Assembly (NCBI GenBank): GCA_944990035.1
Contig: CALYLX010000153.1
Coordinates: 213,501 to 277,500, forward strand
DNA: 64,000 nt
Direction: 5' to 3'
DNA from: Clitopilus passeckerianus
Lineage: Eukaryota; Basidiomycota; Agaricomycetes; Agaricales; Entolomataceae
Part shown: piece by piece, positions 34,877 to 46,584 of the stretch
How the letters are laid out: each line of letters starts with the position of its first letter
Position numbering within the stretch: the first letter of the stretch is position 1
Made by a program: the position numbers and the translations under genes
Notes under the pieces: generated by a model
The model's input: the letters and a program-made list of their open reading frames with translations, nothing else
Databases searched by the model: none
What the model was told of the DNA's origin: nothing

Positions 34877-34948
34877 TCTTCGCTAGTATATCGGTTAGTA
34901 CACGCGCCTGTCACGCGCGAAAGCTGGGTTCGACTCCCAGGCGAAGAG
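34877..34948 (+). tRNA. tRNA-Asp (GTC)
   Basis: A 72-nt cloverleaf. The acceptor stem TCTTCGC/GCGAAGA is fully paired. The D arm contains TAGTATATCGGTTAGTA. The anticodon stem is CGCGC/GCGCG with loop CTGTCAC (anticodon GTC at 34910-34912). The T arm is CTGGG-TTCGACT-CCCAG and the discriminator base is G. There is no intron. The sequence closely resembles eukaryotic tRNA-Asp. Confidence 0.95.
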
Positions 34949-36360
34949 TTTTGTTTTTCGTCTGACCGTCAATCGGGCTCCACTACCCCGCGATGTTCCT
35001 CTATATCTTTAGTTACACCTTAGTACTAACAACATGAGAAAACCCTTGTCTAAGGACAAGGGGTGTTCAAAATGAACTGAACGCGATACCTGTTGTGAAC
35101 TTCACGTCTGCGACGTAGGCGTAGGGAATCTCAAACAAATCGATGTATTCACTATGATAAGCCATGACTCCAGAAAACGCGTACGATATTTACACCATTG
35201 CGTTCCTTTCAATCACCTCCTTCTCCCGGAGTCCTTGGATATATTCTCCAATATGTTCTTCCTTACTATTCCCTACTTCAACCTCGCTCCGATCTTGCCC
35301 TCAGGAGAATAGTCCTATTCGTATGCTGAAAGGACAAGAAACGTTTACTGAACCTCGTGTTAGCTACAAACTCCCGGCTTTACGCACTTGAGTTGTGTAT
35401 CTGGATATTTGGAGACAAACCCACTAGTGGTCGCTTTCTGACCTCGGTCAGGAAGTCGATGCTCTTCGATATCTAGAGTTGTCGTATTCCATAGGAGCTC
35501 TGAGGCGCTTTCACGCGTGCTCAACCCTCATTGAATTCCTGACGAAGCACCTGACTACGACGCAATAATTGCGTTTTCAGAGGTGCCGGAGAATCTTACG
35601 TGTGTCGAGGTGACCGTTCTAGATTGAGGACTCGTTTCCTCCACGAAGTCGGGCTCAATAATACGCCGACCCCAACCCCCAGAATCCACCTGCGCACCGC
35701 AGCACAAGAGATGATTCAACTTTCCAGAACGTCAAGAAGCCGTCGGGAAGGCGTTCTAGGCTACATATGTGCTACTGTTACCGGGTTGAAGTGTACGTGT
35801 TTGTATACCACTGTGAAGGTGCGACCACAGAGAAGAACTTGGGGGGTTTGTAGCTAGGATTCAAAGAGTATGCACAAATGAGTACACAATGCCATTATTC
35901 AAGCGCTTCTGGTCTTTAAGCTTGCCTGGTGATTTTTAGGGCATTGAATGTCGTAAGTACATAAGTACCATCCAGACGATCGTACGAGAAATCAGCGAGG
36001 ATTAATACGCCCAGCGTACTCCACTCGATGGAGAAGATAGTAACTACACTGGCACGGTCAGGCAAGGAGCGTACGTACCCCAGATTCCGAGGTGGGCGCT
36101 GAGCAGTGCTGACTCATTGTGCATGATGGAATGATGGCCGTACGGCATTGTGGCAACGGGACGCAAACCTTCGACAACTTGCAAGCTTGGCTTTGACCAT
36201 ATCTTCGACTACGTCGGACCCTGTAGTTGCTCATTGAGACCCACTAGAAGCCTGGATGACGCGTCCTGGCGCTCAAGGACGGAGGTCTTCCGAGGAGCTA
36301 CACATCCTGTATCTCGCAATTTGGTCAAGGCTTCTGAAGGATTGAATGCTACGGGAAACA
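34949..36360. other. Intergenic with a possible LRR gene remnant
   Basis: No intact gene. A plus-strand fragment at about 35437-35566 encodes QEVDALRYLELSYSIGALRR and FHACSTLIEFLTKHLTTT, which looks like leucine-rich-repeat or F-box protein coding sequence, but stops flank it and no splice sites rescue it. The right end should hold the AKR promoter. Confidence 0.35.
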
Positions 36361-36362
36361 CC

Positions 36363-36370
36363 TATATAAA
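36363..36370 (+). promoter_or_regulatory. TATA box of the AKR gene
   Basis: TATATAAA lies 72 bp before the start codon. The decayed downstream copy keeps a TATAAA at a similar place (38652), which supports a core promoter role. Confidence 0.55.
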
Positions 36371-36441
36371 GCTTGTCAACTCTGCTTGGAAGGATCCAAA
36401 ACCACCTTTTTATCTATTTCATATTCAAACCTGTACTCGAT

Positions 36442-37906
36442 ATGTCTGTGCTCAGTCCACCTGCCGCGCCGCCGACCAAGCTTGGTATCTACCGCCAATT
36501 GTCGACGACAGCTGGAGTGCATGTCTCTCCCATACAGCTGGGAGCGATGGGCATCGGTGTCTCTAACTGGAAGGAAGTTTTCGGAGATATGAGCGAAGAG
36601 GCTGGCTATAAGCTCCTTGATGCCTACTACGACGCTGGAGGAAATTTCATCGATACAGCCAATAGCTAGTAAGCTTAATCTGGCTCCATTCTTCGCTGTC
36701 ACACTTACCGAGCCCGATGTAGCCAAGACGGAGAATCTGAGGCGACCATTGGCCAATGGGCGGAGAAGCGAGGAATTCGTGACGAGCTCTTCATTGCCAC
36801 CAAGGTCAGTTTCTTCAGTGTTCACGAAGATTCGATTCTGAGCCTGTTACCCATAGTATACGGGGCACTGGAAACATGGACATGACGTTCAGCAACCCTT
36901 CTTCGTCGGAAACAGCAACAAGTCTCTCCATATCTCTGTAGAGGCATCCCTCAAGAAATTACGAACGGCCTACATTGATCTTCTTTACGTTCACTGGTGG
37001 GATTTCGCCACTAGTATCGAAGAGGTTATGCGTTCTTTGCATACACTCGTCCTCGCAAGGAAGGTTCTCTACCTCGTAAGTAGCTGACCCTCCCAGTGCG
37101 TCAGTGGCAGTACTGATTATCTGAACCATCAGGGTGTTTCCGATACCCCAGCGTGGGTGGTGTCTAAGGCGAATCAGTTCGCTCGTGATCACGGCCTCAC
37201 CCCATTCTGCATCTACCAAGGGAAATGGAACGTCCTGGATCGTGACTTTGAACGAGATATTATCCCTATGGCTCGATCTGATGGTATGGCTCATGATAAC
37301 GAAAACCGAGTTGCACCCTTATTTTACGAATACAGGGATGGCACTTGCTCCATGGGCCGCAGCTGGTGGTGGAAGGTTCATGACCGATGAAGAGGAAGCA
37401 CGACGCGAGGCCTCAGGAGAACACGGGAGGAAGTGGTTTGGACAAGATTGGAAGAGAAATGAGGACGAACGGAAAATCTCTGCCGCATTGGAAAAGGTTG
37501 CTAAAGAGGTTGGAACGGAGCATGTCACTGCAGGTATGCTCGTCCATTCAGCAACAGGAACGGCTGTACTGACGCCAAACTGTTTTCAGTTGCGATATCA
37601 TACGTCCTCCAGAAGGCACCATACGTCTTTCCGATCGTTGGAGGACGCAAAGTGGAACATCTCCTGGCCAACATCAAGGCTCTTGACATCTCTCTCAGCA
37701 AGGAACAAATTGTGTATCTCGAATCCGCCGTGAAATTTAATCCCGGTTTCCCTGCCTGGATGATCGTAAGTTTTATCAGGTCGTGGAGCCGCTCTTGTGC
37801 TGACAATTGGCCTCAGGGAACGGGTGAGGACTACGGAATGCTGATGAAGTTGGCCGTCAATGTTGAGAAGCCTCTGGTGCTACAACCTCACAACCTGGGC
37901 ATTTAG
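36442..37906 (+). CDS. Aryl-alcohol dehydrogenase-type aldo-keto reductase
   Basis: Seven exons (36442-36668, 36723-36804, 36857-37075, 37133-37283, 37336-37533, 37590-37765, 37817-37906) give 380 aa, the usual AAD size. Landmarks are LGAMGIG, the active-site [19 protein letters not shown] (Asp and Tyr of the AKR tetrad), [16 protein letters not shown] with the catalytic His, [17 protein letters not shown], and [11 protein letters not shown] and [17 protein letters not shown] for NADPH binding. AAD-type AKRs reduce aromatic aldehydes to alcohols with NADPH and belong to lignin-related metabolism in white-rot fungi. The protein is cytosolic, without a signal. A tandem copy downstream is a pseudogene. 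Confidence 0.92.
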
Positions 37907-38650
37907 GTGTAGTAGCGTAGTGTAGGAACTGTGAGAGTTTATCTTGCATCATAAAGTCAATCGTAACAGGTATCTCCTTGAATTTCCAAACGCCCCCGGG
38001 CCTTAGCTACAGTACAACACAAGTTCGACAAGCCTTTGAACTAAGCGCAATACTCGTTGTCCTCCAAGCGTGTAGCTGCCACGCATGTCCCATTGATGTT
38101 TCCACTCTTGCAGTTCTTGCTGAATTTGATGATGCCGCCATCCTCATCCCCTCTATCAGGACAGCTGAAGAGTACGTTCGTAGGATCCTTCTCGGCCACC
38201 TCCACATCAAAGAAATTATGTATCATTTGTCTCTGGCCATTTCCTGCTGTAGCATTAGGACGGTGTGAAGTTGCATGTCAGTGGTCGCGTATGTATTAGT
38301 AGTGACGACGTGAAAATAGAATAGATCGAGAGGGAACAATGAGTGAAAGGCACGCGGGCGTCTGCTTGTCAAATTCTGCGCCGAAGGCATATTCGTTCTT
38401 TCACAAATGAATTCAAGTATTTCAACCTTTTGTATCAGAAGAATTGAAAAGAACAAAACGACTTGATCAAGCCATAATGACTGCTGACTAAGCCACATTT
38501 AACCCAAATTTGGCGAACAGAACTGTTTCTCATCACCGATGCACCATATGTTCAACTAGGCCTTGACCTTACTCAGTCCATTCTGCAACCCGGACGTTCA
38601 TCTTCTCCCATGTCCAGGAGGAACGCTCTATGAATGGGCAAACATAGCGC
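37907..38650. other. Intergenic between the tandem AKR copies
   Basis: No gene recognised; holds the 3' flank of the active AKR and the promoter of the decayed copy. Confidence 0.4.
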
Positions 38651-38651
38651 G

Positions 38652-40050
38652 TATAAAAGCAGTTTATTTCCAACATATGGGCAGAACGCTCCTCCGCAAG
38701 CTTGCGCCCCAACAACACACCTATCTTCGCACCTGCGCCAGGACCTCCCACCAAATTTGGTGCCTATAGACTACTGTCTACCGCTGCTAGCGCTAATGTC
38801 TCTCCACTTCATCGTGCCGGCATGAGCCCTGTCGGGTTCGGATTTGAAGGCGTCCTTGGCCAGATGGACAAGAAGGTAAACTTCAAGCTACTCAACGCCT
38901 ACTTCGGCGCAGGCTGCAACTTCATTGGCACTTCCAAAAACTAGTATGTCGTTCTCCTTGACCGGAGCGAACCACTCTAATCACTGTCTCGTTTTCCAGC
39001 CAAGACGAAATGGCCGAAATGATCATCGGAGAATGGGCAGAATCTCGCAGCATTCGTGCCCAGCCATTCGTTGCAACTAAGGTAATACCTCCACATACCT
39101 CTCAACAGCTACAGGGACTGACAGCGCTCGTGTTTAGTATATGGCCAACTACAAGCGCGGAAACATTAATACTGCGCAGAAGATTGTGTGCACCAGCAAC
39201 AACACCAAGTCGATGGTCATCGCCCTCCACGAGTCGCTCAAGAACTTGAAGCTCCACACGAGCTACGTTGACTTGTCCTACATCTACTGGTGGGACCTGG
39301 ATGCCGGCATGTAGAAAGTGACGCGCCCGTCCATGCATTTGTTTTGGCTGGGGAAGATTCCCTATTTAGTAAGCTTGCGCATCCTCCCGCCGTATCTTAG
39401 CGCTCTAATTCATTTATAGGGCATCTTGGACTCACCAGCTTGGGTAGTTGCTCATGCTAACCAATACGCAGGGGATCACGCCCTCACACCCTCCGCCGTC
39501 TACCAGGGGAAATGGAACGTCATGGTCCGCGACTTTGAACGGGAAGTCATACTCATGGCCCGTGCCGAAGGTTGGTAGTGCTCTCAGTGCTATTGGAACC
39601 TCACTGACGCCCGCTCTCCTAGGGATGGCATTTACACCTGTGCAGCAGCTGGTGACGTAAAAGCCATGACTAACGAAGAAGAGGCTGCTCGAGAGGGATC
39701 GGCTGAACGTGGAATATCCTGGGAGGGGAATTGAAAGTACGGTGAGCGCGAACGCAGGGTCTTCTCGTCCTCGACAAGGTAGCGAAAGAGCTTGGAAGGA
39801 AATAACTTAAATTCAGTAAGCGACTTTGCCAGTCTAGCTTTTAACGGAGTGCTGACCATTCGCTTGCTCTATAGTCACCCTTACCTTTTTTCACCATAAA
39901 TCATCCCGTGTCATCCCCATCGTTGGCGGTCGCAAGGCCGAGCATCATCGAAGCCCTTGACATCTCCCTAAAAGCAGAACAAACCGCGACCTTGCAGTCA
40001 GCTGTGGCCTTCAACGTCAGATTCCCTTCCGACTTTATTGTAAGTCTCTT
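38652..40050 (+). pseudogene. Tandem aldo-keto reductase pseudogene
   Basis: Exon-by-exon homology to the upstream AKR is visible with the same intron positions: PPTKFGAYRLLSTAASANVS, LLNAYFGAGCNFIGTSKN, YQDEMAEMIIGEWAESRSIR, HTSYVDLSYIYWWDLDAGM, GILDSPAWVVAHANQYAG, VIPIVGGRKAEH and ALDISLKAEQTATLQSAVAF. Breaks include an in-frame TAG after DAGM at about 39312, a scrambled segment after it, a frameshift near 39640 (GMAFT then CAAAGDVKAMTNEEEAA in another frame), and another near 39945. The first exon lacks an obvious ATG. The catalytic Asp-Thr region is altered (FIGTSKN instead of FIDTANS). It is not expected to make an enzyme. Confidence 0.85.
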
Positions 40051-40715
40051 TCGTCGCTTTAAAAACATGAGTCATGCTCATCAAGATGCTTTCAGGGTGG
40101 CTTAAACGACCAGACCTTCTTCGTGAAATCAGCTGCTCGTTGAAGCCCTGTATTCCTACTGGTCAGGCTAGAATCTTACCCTATTTTTTGTTACCAATGG
40201 GTCGATGTGCTCTACTATGTGTTATATTCATCAGTTACGAGCTACAATATATTTCGTAACTTGCTGTCAGAGGAGCCTGCTCAACGACCGTACCTGGTGC
40301 CGCTGAATCCTGGGTTGTACAGAAACGATGTGGTTTCCAAGGAGGTCTGCCGATAGATGACGACATGTCACAACTCAGCTTGACCCTGAGCGTCGCCGGC
40401 GTTAGGAAGTGATAGTGTGAGTCGTATGTAAAAGAAGCGTTGATGTGCAGCTTCTTCTCCCACTTTCAAATCTGATCATTGATGGCATTAAAGAACGCGG
40501 TACCTAGGTTGCTCAAGTTGTGTTCGCTCTACCAAATAACCCAGGAAATCCTGCCAAAAGTAGGGTATTTCCAGCTGGACGATAATCATCATCAGGCCGG
40601 AAAGGCACAACGACCTCCGACAAATTCCCACACTTGATTTATTCCAGTGTTTTTGAAACGTGGAGCCGAGCAAGGCTTTTCTCCTCTTGCCTCCATCCCA
40701 TTCGATTCTGGCAGG

Positions 40716-42209
40716 ATGGGGGGCTGTATTTCCTCTATAGACGAGGGTCCCCCGGCTGGATCCGGTGTAACCGATTTGATTACTAGCAGGACAGACCTTC
40801 TCGAGGGCGAACAAGCCATACTGTTACTTGGTTCGTGAAATTTCCCGGATTTCGGATTGGTTATCCCTTGAAGCGGACGTATCCACGTTGGTTGACGACA
40901 TTTCACATTGACAAATCATCGCGGGAGAACGTCCATCCTCCCAGTTGCTATACCCTGCCTTCCTGATTCTCTGCTTCGCTTCTCTGCCTTTTCTGGTTAT
41001 TTGATCTTACTCATTTCTGAAGTAGGACTCGGGCGGTCCGGCAAAACGACTATCGCAAAACAAATGAAGTTTATCTCTCGGAACGGCTACACAAATGAAG
41101 ACATGCTCAACTATAGAACTACCGTATACCTGAATGTCCTTGAAGCTGCGCAGACGGTTGCGCTGTATATACGAAAACTGGAGCTAGAATATGGAGATCC
41201 TGGCAACGAAGTGGTGAGCTCGAGAATCCTACGCTATACTCTGAGCCCCGAGGCCCTCGAGCGAACAGGGTTTCTTCACGAGATGGCAAACGACATTCAC
41301 TCTCTTTGGCACGATCCTATCATACCACGTGTACTCGATATGGACCTATCGGAAGGATATTTACCCGAAACTACCACATAGTACGTGCACGCAGCACCTT
41401 TCCTGAACACGCGCGCTGACTTCACCTAGCCTACTTGAGGACATACGACGAATATCAGCATCGGATTATTCACCAACCAAGGACGACGTGCTCAAGGTCA
41501 AAGAACCGACGCTGAAAACTCAAAATTTATCTCTGGTGGTGCATGGCCTACGGTAAGTGACATTCGTATGTTACATCACTGTTCGTTCTAATGCAACTTC
41601 AGCCTACGCGTTGTCGATCTGGGGCTAGATTCTCGAGCGAGCACTGATTGGGTGACTCGGCTACAAAGCGAGTACACCTCTGTCTTTTTTTGCGTATCGA
41701 TGTGCGACTACGAGAGGGTATGTTCGTTAACGACCTTGTCTTCTTTGACTAAGCCTTTGAACCAGCAGCGGCTTCGAGAGAACCTCGAACTGATGAAACA
41801 GGTTACCGGCTCAAAATCATTCTGTCACATAACCCCAATATTGTTTATGAATAAGTGGGATATCTTCAGACGGAAACTGGCAAAGGTAAGCAGCCGCCAC
41901 GACCTCTACCGCTAATGACTCGTTCTAAGCGTCAACAGGTACCCTTGGAGAGGCACCACCCGGACTACGTCGGAGGAGATAGCACCAAAAACGCGACGAA
42001 GTATCTCGTGGCCAAGTTCCAGCGAGCCAACAGGGCGAAATTTAAGCTCCAAGCCCAGTGAGCAGTACCTAATCTTATAATCCTGCTCGTTCTGATACCA
42101 GTGTCTCAGCGTTGTCGAGGCCACCAAATCTGTAAACGTCTCGAAGATCTCCCAAGCTGTGAAGGACGCTGTCGTGCTAAATATGCTATTAGATGCGAAG
42201 ATTCTCTGA
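40716..42209 (+). CDS. Divergent heterotrimeric G-protein alpha subunit
   Basis: Seven exons (40716-40830, 41026-41380, 41430-41552, 41603-41717, 41766-41885, 41939-42057, 42110-42209) give 348 aa, the normal G-alpha size. The N-terminus MGGCIS keeps the myristoylation/palmitoylation signal. The P-loop is GLGRSGKTT (residues 39-47; usually GAGESGKST). The helical domain is present. Switch I reads DVLKVKEPT, with K181 in place of the catalytic Arg and T184 kept. Switch II reads DLGLD in place of DVGGQ, losing the catalytic Gln. NKWD (265-268) replaces NKxD. The G5 TCAT is EAT-like (VVEAT). The C-terminal helix ends LLDAKIL. The protein likely associates with the plasma membrane and may bind GTP, but should hydrolyse it poorly or not at all. 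Intron 1 is unusually long (195 bp). Confidence 0.85.
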
Positions 42210-42444
42210 CATCACTTTGATACCCACATGGATCACAACTGTACTATTCTTAAATCCTCAATAATATCCACGATGACATGTCGCTTGCTTCATTCTATAA
42301 ATGTATCCTAATCGGCATTAAAAGATGGTCTGATGCAAATGTTCTTTTTCGTTCCATGTTTGTGCGCTAATGTACAATGATGGTTCGTTACGATTAAACT
42401 AGACTCCTTCACAACATACAAATTTCTTTCGCTAGTGAACTCCA

Positions 42445-42771
42445 CTACACAGCCCTTGCCGTCTGGTGGGGTAGCGATGTAATTGATGGGCCTTGGCTGT
42501 AACAACGAATGAAAAACGGTAACGGACGATAGGTTTCGGATCACTCACGTCCAGACGATAGTAGTAGTCCTATCCACGAGGTAAGGAGGCTCATCGATTA
42601 TGGTGTGATAGATTCTGGTCGCAGTGAAGACAGGACCATCGGGTACAGGCTAAAAAGTATACATCAGCGATCTTGAACCAAGGGGTCAAAATCAGGAATT
42701 CTCACTGCAGAGGCAGCAGCAAGAGCAAGCGTCAAGAGGGCAAGAGTAGCTTTGTACGTTGTTGCGAGCAT
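42445..42771 (-). CDS. Small secreted protein, 72 aa
   Basis: Three exons (42706-42771, 42549-42649, 42445-42496) in phase encode 72 aa. Residues 1-22 (MLATTYKATLALLTLALAAA) are a clear signal peptide ending ASA, and exon 1 ends exactly there. The mature part has PVPDGPVFTATRIYHTI, DEPPYLVDRTTTIVWT and QGPSITSLPHQTARAV, without cysteines. No family recognised. It is convergent with the G-alpha gene, 235 bp apart. Confidence 0.6.
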
Positions 42772-44709
42772 CGTCAACTGAATGGCCAGGTGGAGTGGGC
42801 TAGTGACTATGCAGCGAGAATGGAGAACCTTTTAAAGTCGACGCCATGAGACTTTTCGTCCAGAAAGAGTTTAGGCCCATATGCACATTGTCCTCTTGCG
42901 CGATTCGAGTCTATCTCGCTTGGCCCACTGAAGAATACCAAGGAAACGTCATGAGTGCGAAGGAAAACCTCCATTAGTCACACCCGAAGATCGTACGCGG
43001 GGAATTAGTGTGCACTGGATGATCGATCACTCTTGCCGCGAAGGCCTATTGGTGCACAATAGTCTCTGAGATCCTTGAAATTGCCGAGCTTTTTCAGCAC
43101 TTGACCGCTGGAAAAGCAGCAATATCGCGAGCACAGAGTATTAGAGGTCGCTGGAACGGTACATGGGCGTAACTGAACGCATCACCCACTGAACGCCGTT
43201 TTCCACTTTCTAAGTAGGGCCCTACCGCATGGTGCTTCGATGGTGTAATATCAGTCTTCTTTCCAGCTTCGCCCAACATATGGTTAATGGTAATGTAAGC
43301 ACGTGTTTCTGTCAGTATACGTTCTTGCCATCTGGGGTTAGCGGAAGCACTCAAATCATTGCACATTCTCCGTCGTTTATCCAGCTACGGCCAGGGCGTG
43401 CTGCGGAACCAAATTGTGGACACCTCAGGCTTTCCAATGTACAATCAGAGATGATCGACTTGGTCACCAGCTACAATGCATGAGGAAAGTAGAGGCGACA
43501 TTGCGATAATCGCTTTACTTGAGAAGTTAATCACACCTTTTCACAAGGAACAACCCCTATCTTCAGGAATAATGGCACGTTTCTCTGTGTGTATGGCGAC
43601 ACATGTTAAAAACTAACTAGAAGTTATTACAAGGTTCGCGGCACCTGGCGTTGGATGAAGAGTTTATCCCGATATCGGTAGCAGCCGATATGCCGCTGAG
43701 CGCTGGCTTGGACCGCGTTCGTACCCCACGTATCAGCTCAAGCCAAAGTTTAGTGACACGAGGAGTGGTATAAGATATACAAACGGACCGTGAAAGCAGC
43801 TACTCTGAGTCCTCTGATAGGTCACCTGAAAGACCCTCGACCCATGATACCTGTCAGAGTCAGGCAGAGTGGCAGTGAGCCATCGCCACGGCCCCTGAGG
43901 GTGTCACGCGATGTGGGGTTCGAAGATCCGTACTGGTAAGCTGAGGGCTGCATGACATATCTGAAGAGCGTCAGCATCTGTGGCCTTCAACCCTCGCCGG
44001 CCTGCGATCCCTATCAAGAGATAGAAAAGAATTCTGATGATTGCAGGACATGTGGGGAAACGAAGAGACTTCCATTGAATTAGTTGCTTCGTGATTAAAA
44101 TCTCGCCTTCGAGCCATAAGATTCCCGGCGCTAGGCGCGTCGACACTGACATTTGGTGTTCCGTAACATATTTGCATCATCGGGCAAGATGGGTCGTCAT
44201 TGGTCTGGTTCTTGTGGGGTCGTAGCTTTTAGGCTTAGAGTGGGCCAAGAGCTTGACCTAGGCATACATGCGGTCCCGCTTTTTGTCTCAATGCCAGGCA
44301 AGCTTCACGAGGGCCAAGGAAATGAAGACGTCGGTGTAAGGATCAACACATCAGAACCACTTCTCCTTCCTTGAACTCTGGGTCCAGATGCTCACCAAAG
44401 AGCCGTCTAATATTCCTCACTCCCGACTTTATTCTTTGATTTCTGATTACTGGGTGGACTTTGCGATGATCGAACGACCTTCGAGAAACGAGTCTTGCTT
44501 GTGAAGAGACCGGACATCACCGAAGACGGGAAGCCGGCCGTATTTTTATCTTATCGCTGGGGCTCCGTCCTGTTGATTGAGGTGCCTTGGCCGATAAGGA
44601 CCGTGACCGTGATCCCGAAAGCCTCAACCTTCTTGACACCAAGCGATAACTGTGCTTGCTCCGCCTCTCGATCGCATCTAAGCACTGAACCCGCGATTTC
44701 GCATCCCAG
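42772..44709. other. Intergenic, 1.9 kb without a recognised gene
   Basis: Short unspliced open frames occur on both strands but none has motifs or convincing splice context. The two ends should hold divergent promoters for the small secreted protein and urate oxidase. Confidence 0.35.
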
Positions 44710-46133
44710 ATGTCTAGTAGCTCTGCAGTTCCGGGAACTAAACTTACCGCAAGATATGGGAAGGATAAGGTTCGGGTGTTCAGGATTGTAAGGGATGGCG
44801 CATGGCACCGAGTCGTGGAATACAATGTCACCGTCCTGCTGGAAGGTGATATTGCAACCAGGTAGGCCTTCTGTTTCTTCAGCATTTACTTTGGAAATCC
44901 ATTCTCATCTCGGTCCCAGTTACACCGAAGCTGACAACTCGGTCGTGGTCGCAACAGATTCTAGTAAGCGGCGGCCTCCCCCTATTATCGGAGGCGATAC
45001 TGATTGGAACCTGCAGTGAAGAACATCACTTATTGTAAGCTAAGGCTAATGGCAAATGTTATTCTTCTCTGACATTGGCGTGTCAGACCTTGCAAAGGTG
45101 TCGCCCCATATCCTTCAGCCGGAGCGATTTGCTCTTCATCTCGGAACGCACTTGGTTTCTCGATACAGCCATATACACAAGGCCTTCATTACCGTTGAGC
45201 AACTCAGATGGTCCCGTATCCCTGCTGATGGCGCCCACCCTCTCAGCGGTGAGCAGGGTCACACTCATTCGTTCTTAAGGGATGGCGACGACAAACGAGT
45301 CATAAATGTCGAGGTGTGTGTATCCCCCAGAATGATCGGTCATCTTTCATCCTAATAAGATGTTAGGTCGATGCCTCAGCTGGAAAGGATAAACTCGTTG
45401 GTAAAGTACGGTCTGGATTGACAGACCTTCTGGGTACGTCGCATTCATCTCTGGCTCTCAACAAAAGTCTGAATTTAAGAGGTATTAGTGCTCAAGTCTA
45501 CGGGATCTGCGTTCACAAACTTCGTCCGCGACGAATATACCACGTTGGTTGAAGTAGACGACAGAATATTCAGCACATCTGTCGAGCTCGACTACAGCTT
45601 CATTCCCGTCTCTATTGCGACCCCAGCAGATGAGAAGAAGCTTGACTTCGCTCTCACTTCAGGAGCGGAGGTCGAAGGCCAAGGAGGTACTTGGGATGCA
45701 GATGGTGTTGCTGAACGAGCACGAAAGACCACGCTGGAAACCTTCGCTACAGATGAAAGCGCGAGCGTCCAGGTACGATTATTATCTCGGGCGAACGAAG
45801 CAGTAAAGCTCACTCAACATTTCTATAGGCCACGCTTTATAAGATGGCGCAGTTAATACTGGCCCAGAACGCCGGCGTCGAATCCGTTTCCTATCGTCTC
45901 CCTAACAAGCATTATATCCCAGTAGACATGCGTTACATTGGGGTGGATAACTTGACTCCGTTCGTACCATCCCAAACCGCTTACCAGACGAATGCTTATA
46001 TAGAACCATATAGATCAAAGGCCGAAGTGTTTATGCCGGTGGCTGCGCCGAGGTATGTCAGGGTGCTTCACTGCTGAGCTCATGCTGATGTCTTTTCAGT
46101 GGCCTTATTACCGCGACGGTATCACGATCGTAG
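44710..46133 (+). CDS. uaZ: Urate oxidase (uricase)
   Basis: Eight exons (44710-44861, 44920-44963, 45017-45034, 45087-45313, 45367-45433, 45489-45772, 45829-46052, 46100-46133) give 349 aa. Motifs are LTARYGKDKVRVFRIVR (active-site Lys), VVVATDSMKNITYYLAKVSP (Thr of the triad), HGEQ-like SGEQGHTHSFLRDGDD, LKSTGSAFTNFVRDEYTTL, DDRIFSTSV and NKHYIPVDMRYIGVDNLTP. It oxidises urate to 5-hydroxyisourate with O2, normally in peroxisomes. Exon 3 is only 18 nt, encoding MKNITY. A ~50-residue insert (PVSIATPADEKKLDFAL ... DESASVQ) makes it longer than the ~300-aa ascomycete enzymes. The C-terminus is SRS rather than a canonical SKL/SRL peroxisomal signal. Confidence 0.93.
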
Positions 46134-46584
46134 GAGTTCTTCTTGAAAACGGTGTTAAGGAAAGTATGTGTACCTGGATTCACTGTCTAACAAACTGTAA
46201 TATATGTTGGCCGTCGATTGGCAATGTACTCTGGCAAAGGCACCAATGAGATTGATAACACATCGAACGGCGAACGATGTACATTTCAACGTGCACATTT
46301 CTTTTATACTCAATATATTGGGACTGCCCTCGTCAGAATTAACTCTTAAATAAATCAATCAATACCATCTCTGGCCTTTCCAGAGCTTTCATGTGGTTGA
46401 ATATGAACTGACTGATGGGGTGAGCCACCGTCATGATTAGATAAGATGCCGGGAACATCCGGGTCAATGAACAATTTCCCACATCATTTACCGAAGCCCA
46501 CTACCCACTTTTCGCTGTCCGTCGTCGCTGTTCCCTTCCACCCCGAAACTCCTTTCCTCACCACCGTCAACAGCGTCGCCAACG

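Noticed and set aside
19124..42209. A secondary-metabolite or nutrient-use gene cluster
   Set aside because: The genes are functionally unrelated and no backbone enzyme (NRPS, PKS, terpene cyclase) is present; the SIT transporter has no siderophore synthase beside it.
44517..44885. 122-codon minus-strand open frame overlapping the uricase start
   Set aside because: Opposite strand of the uricase first exon, which has decisive homology.
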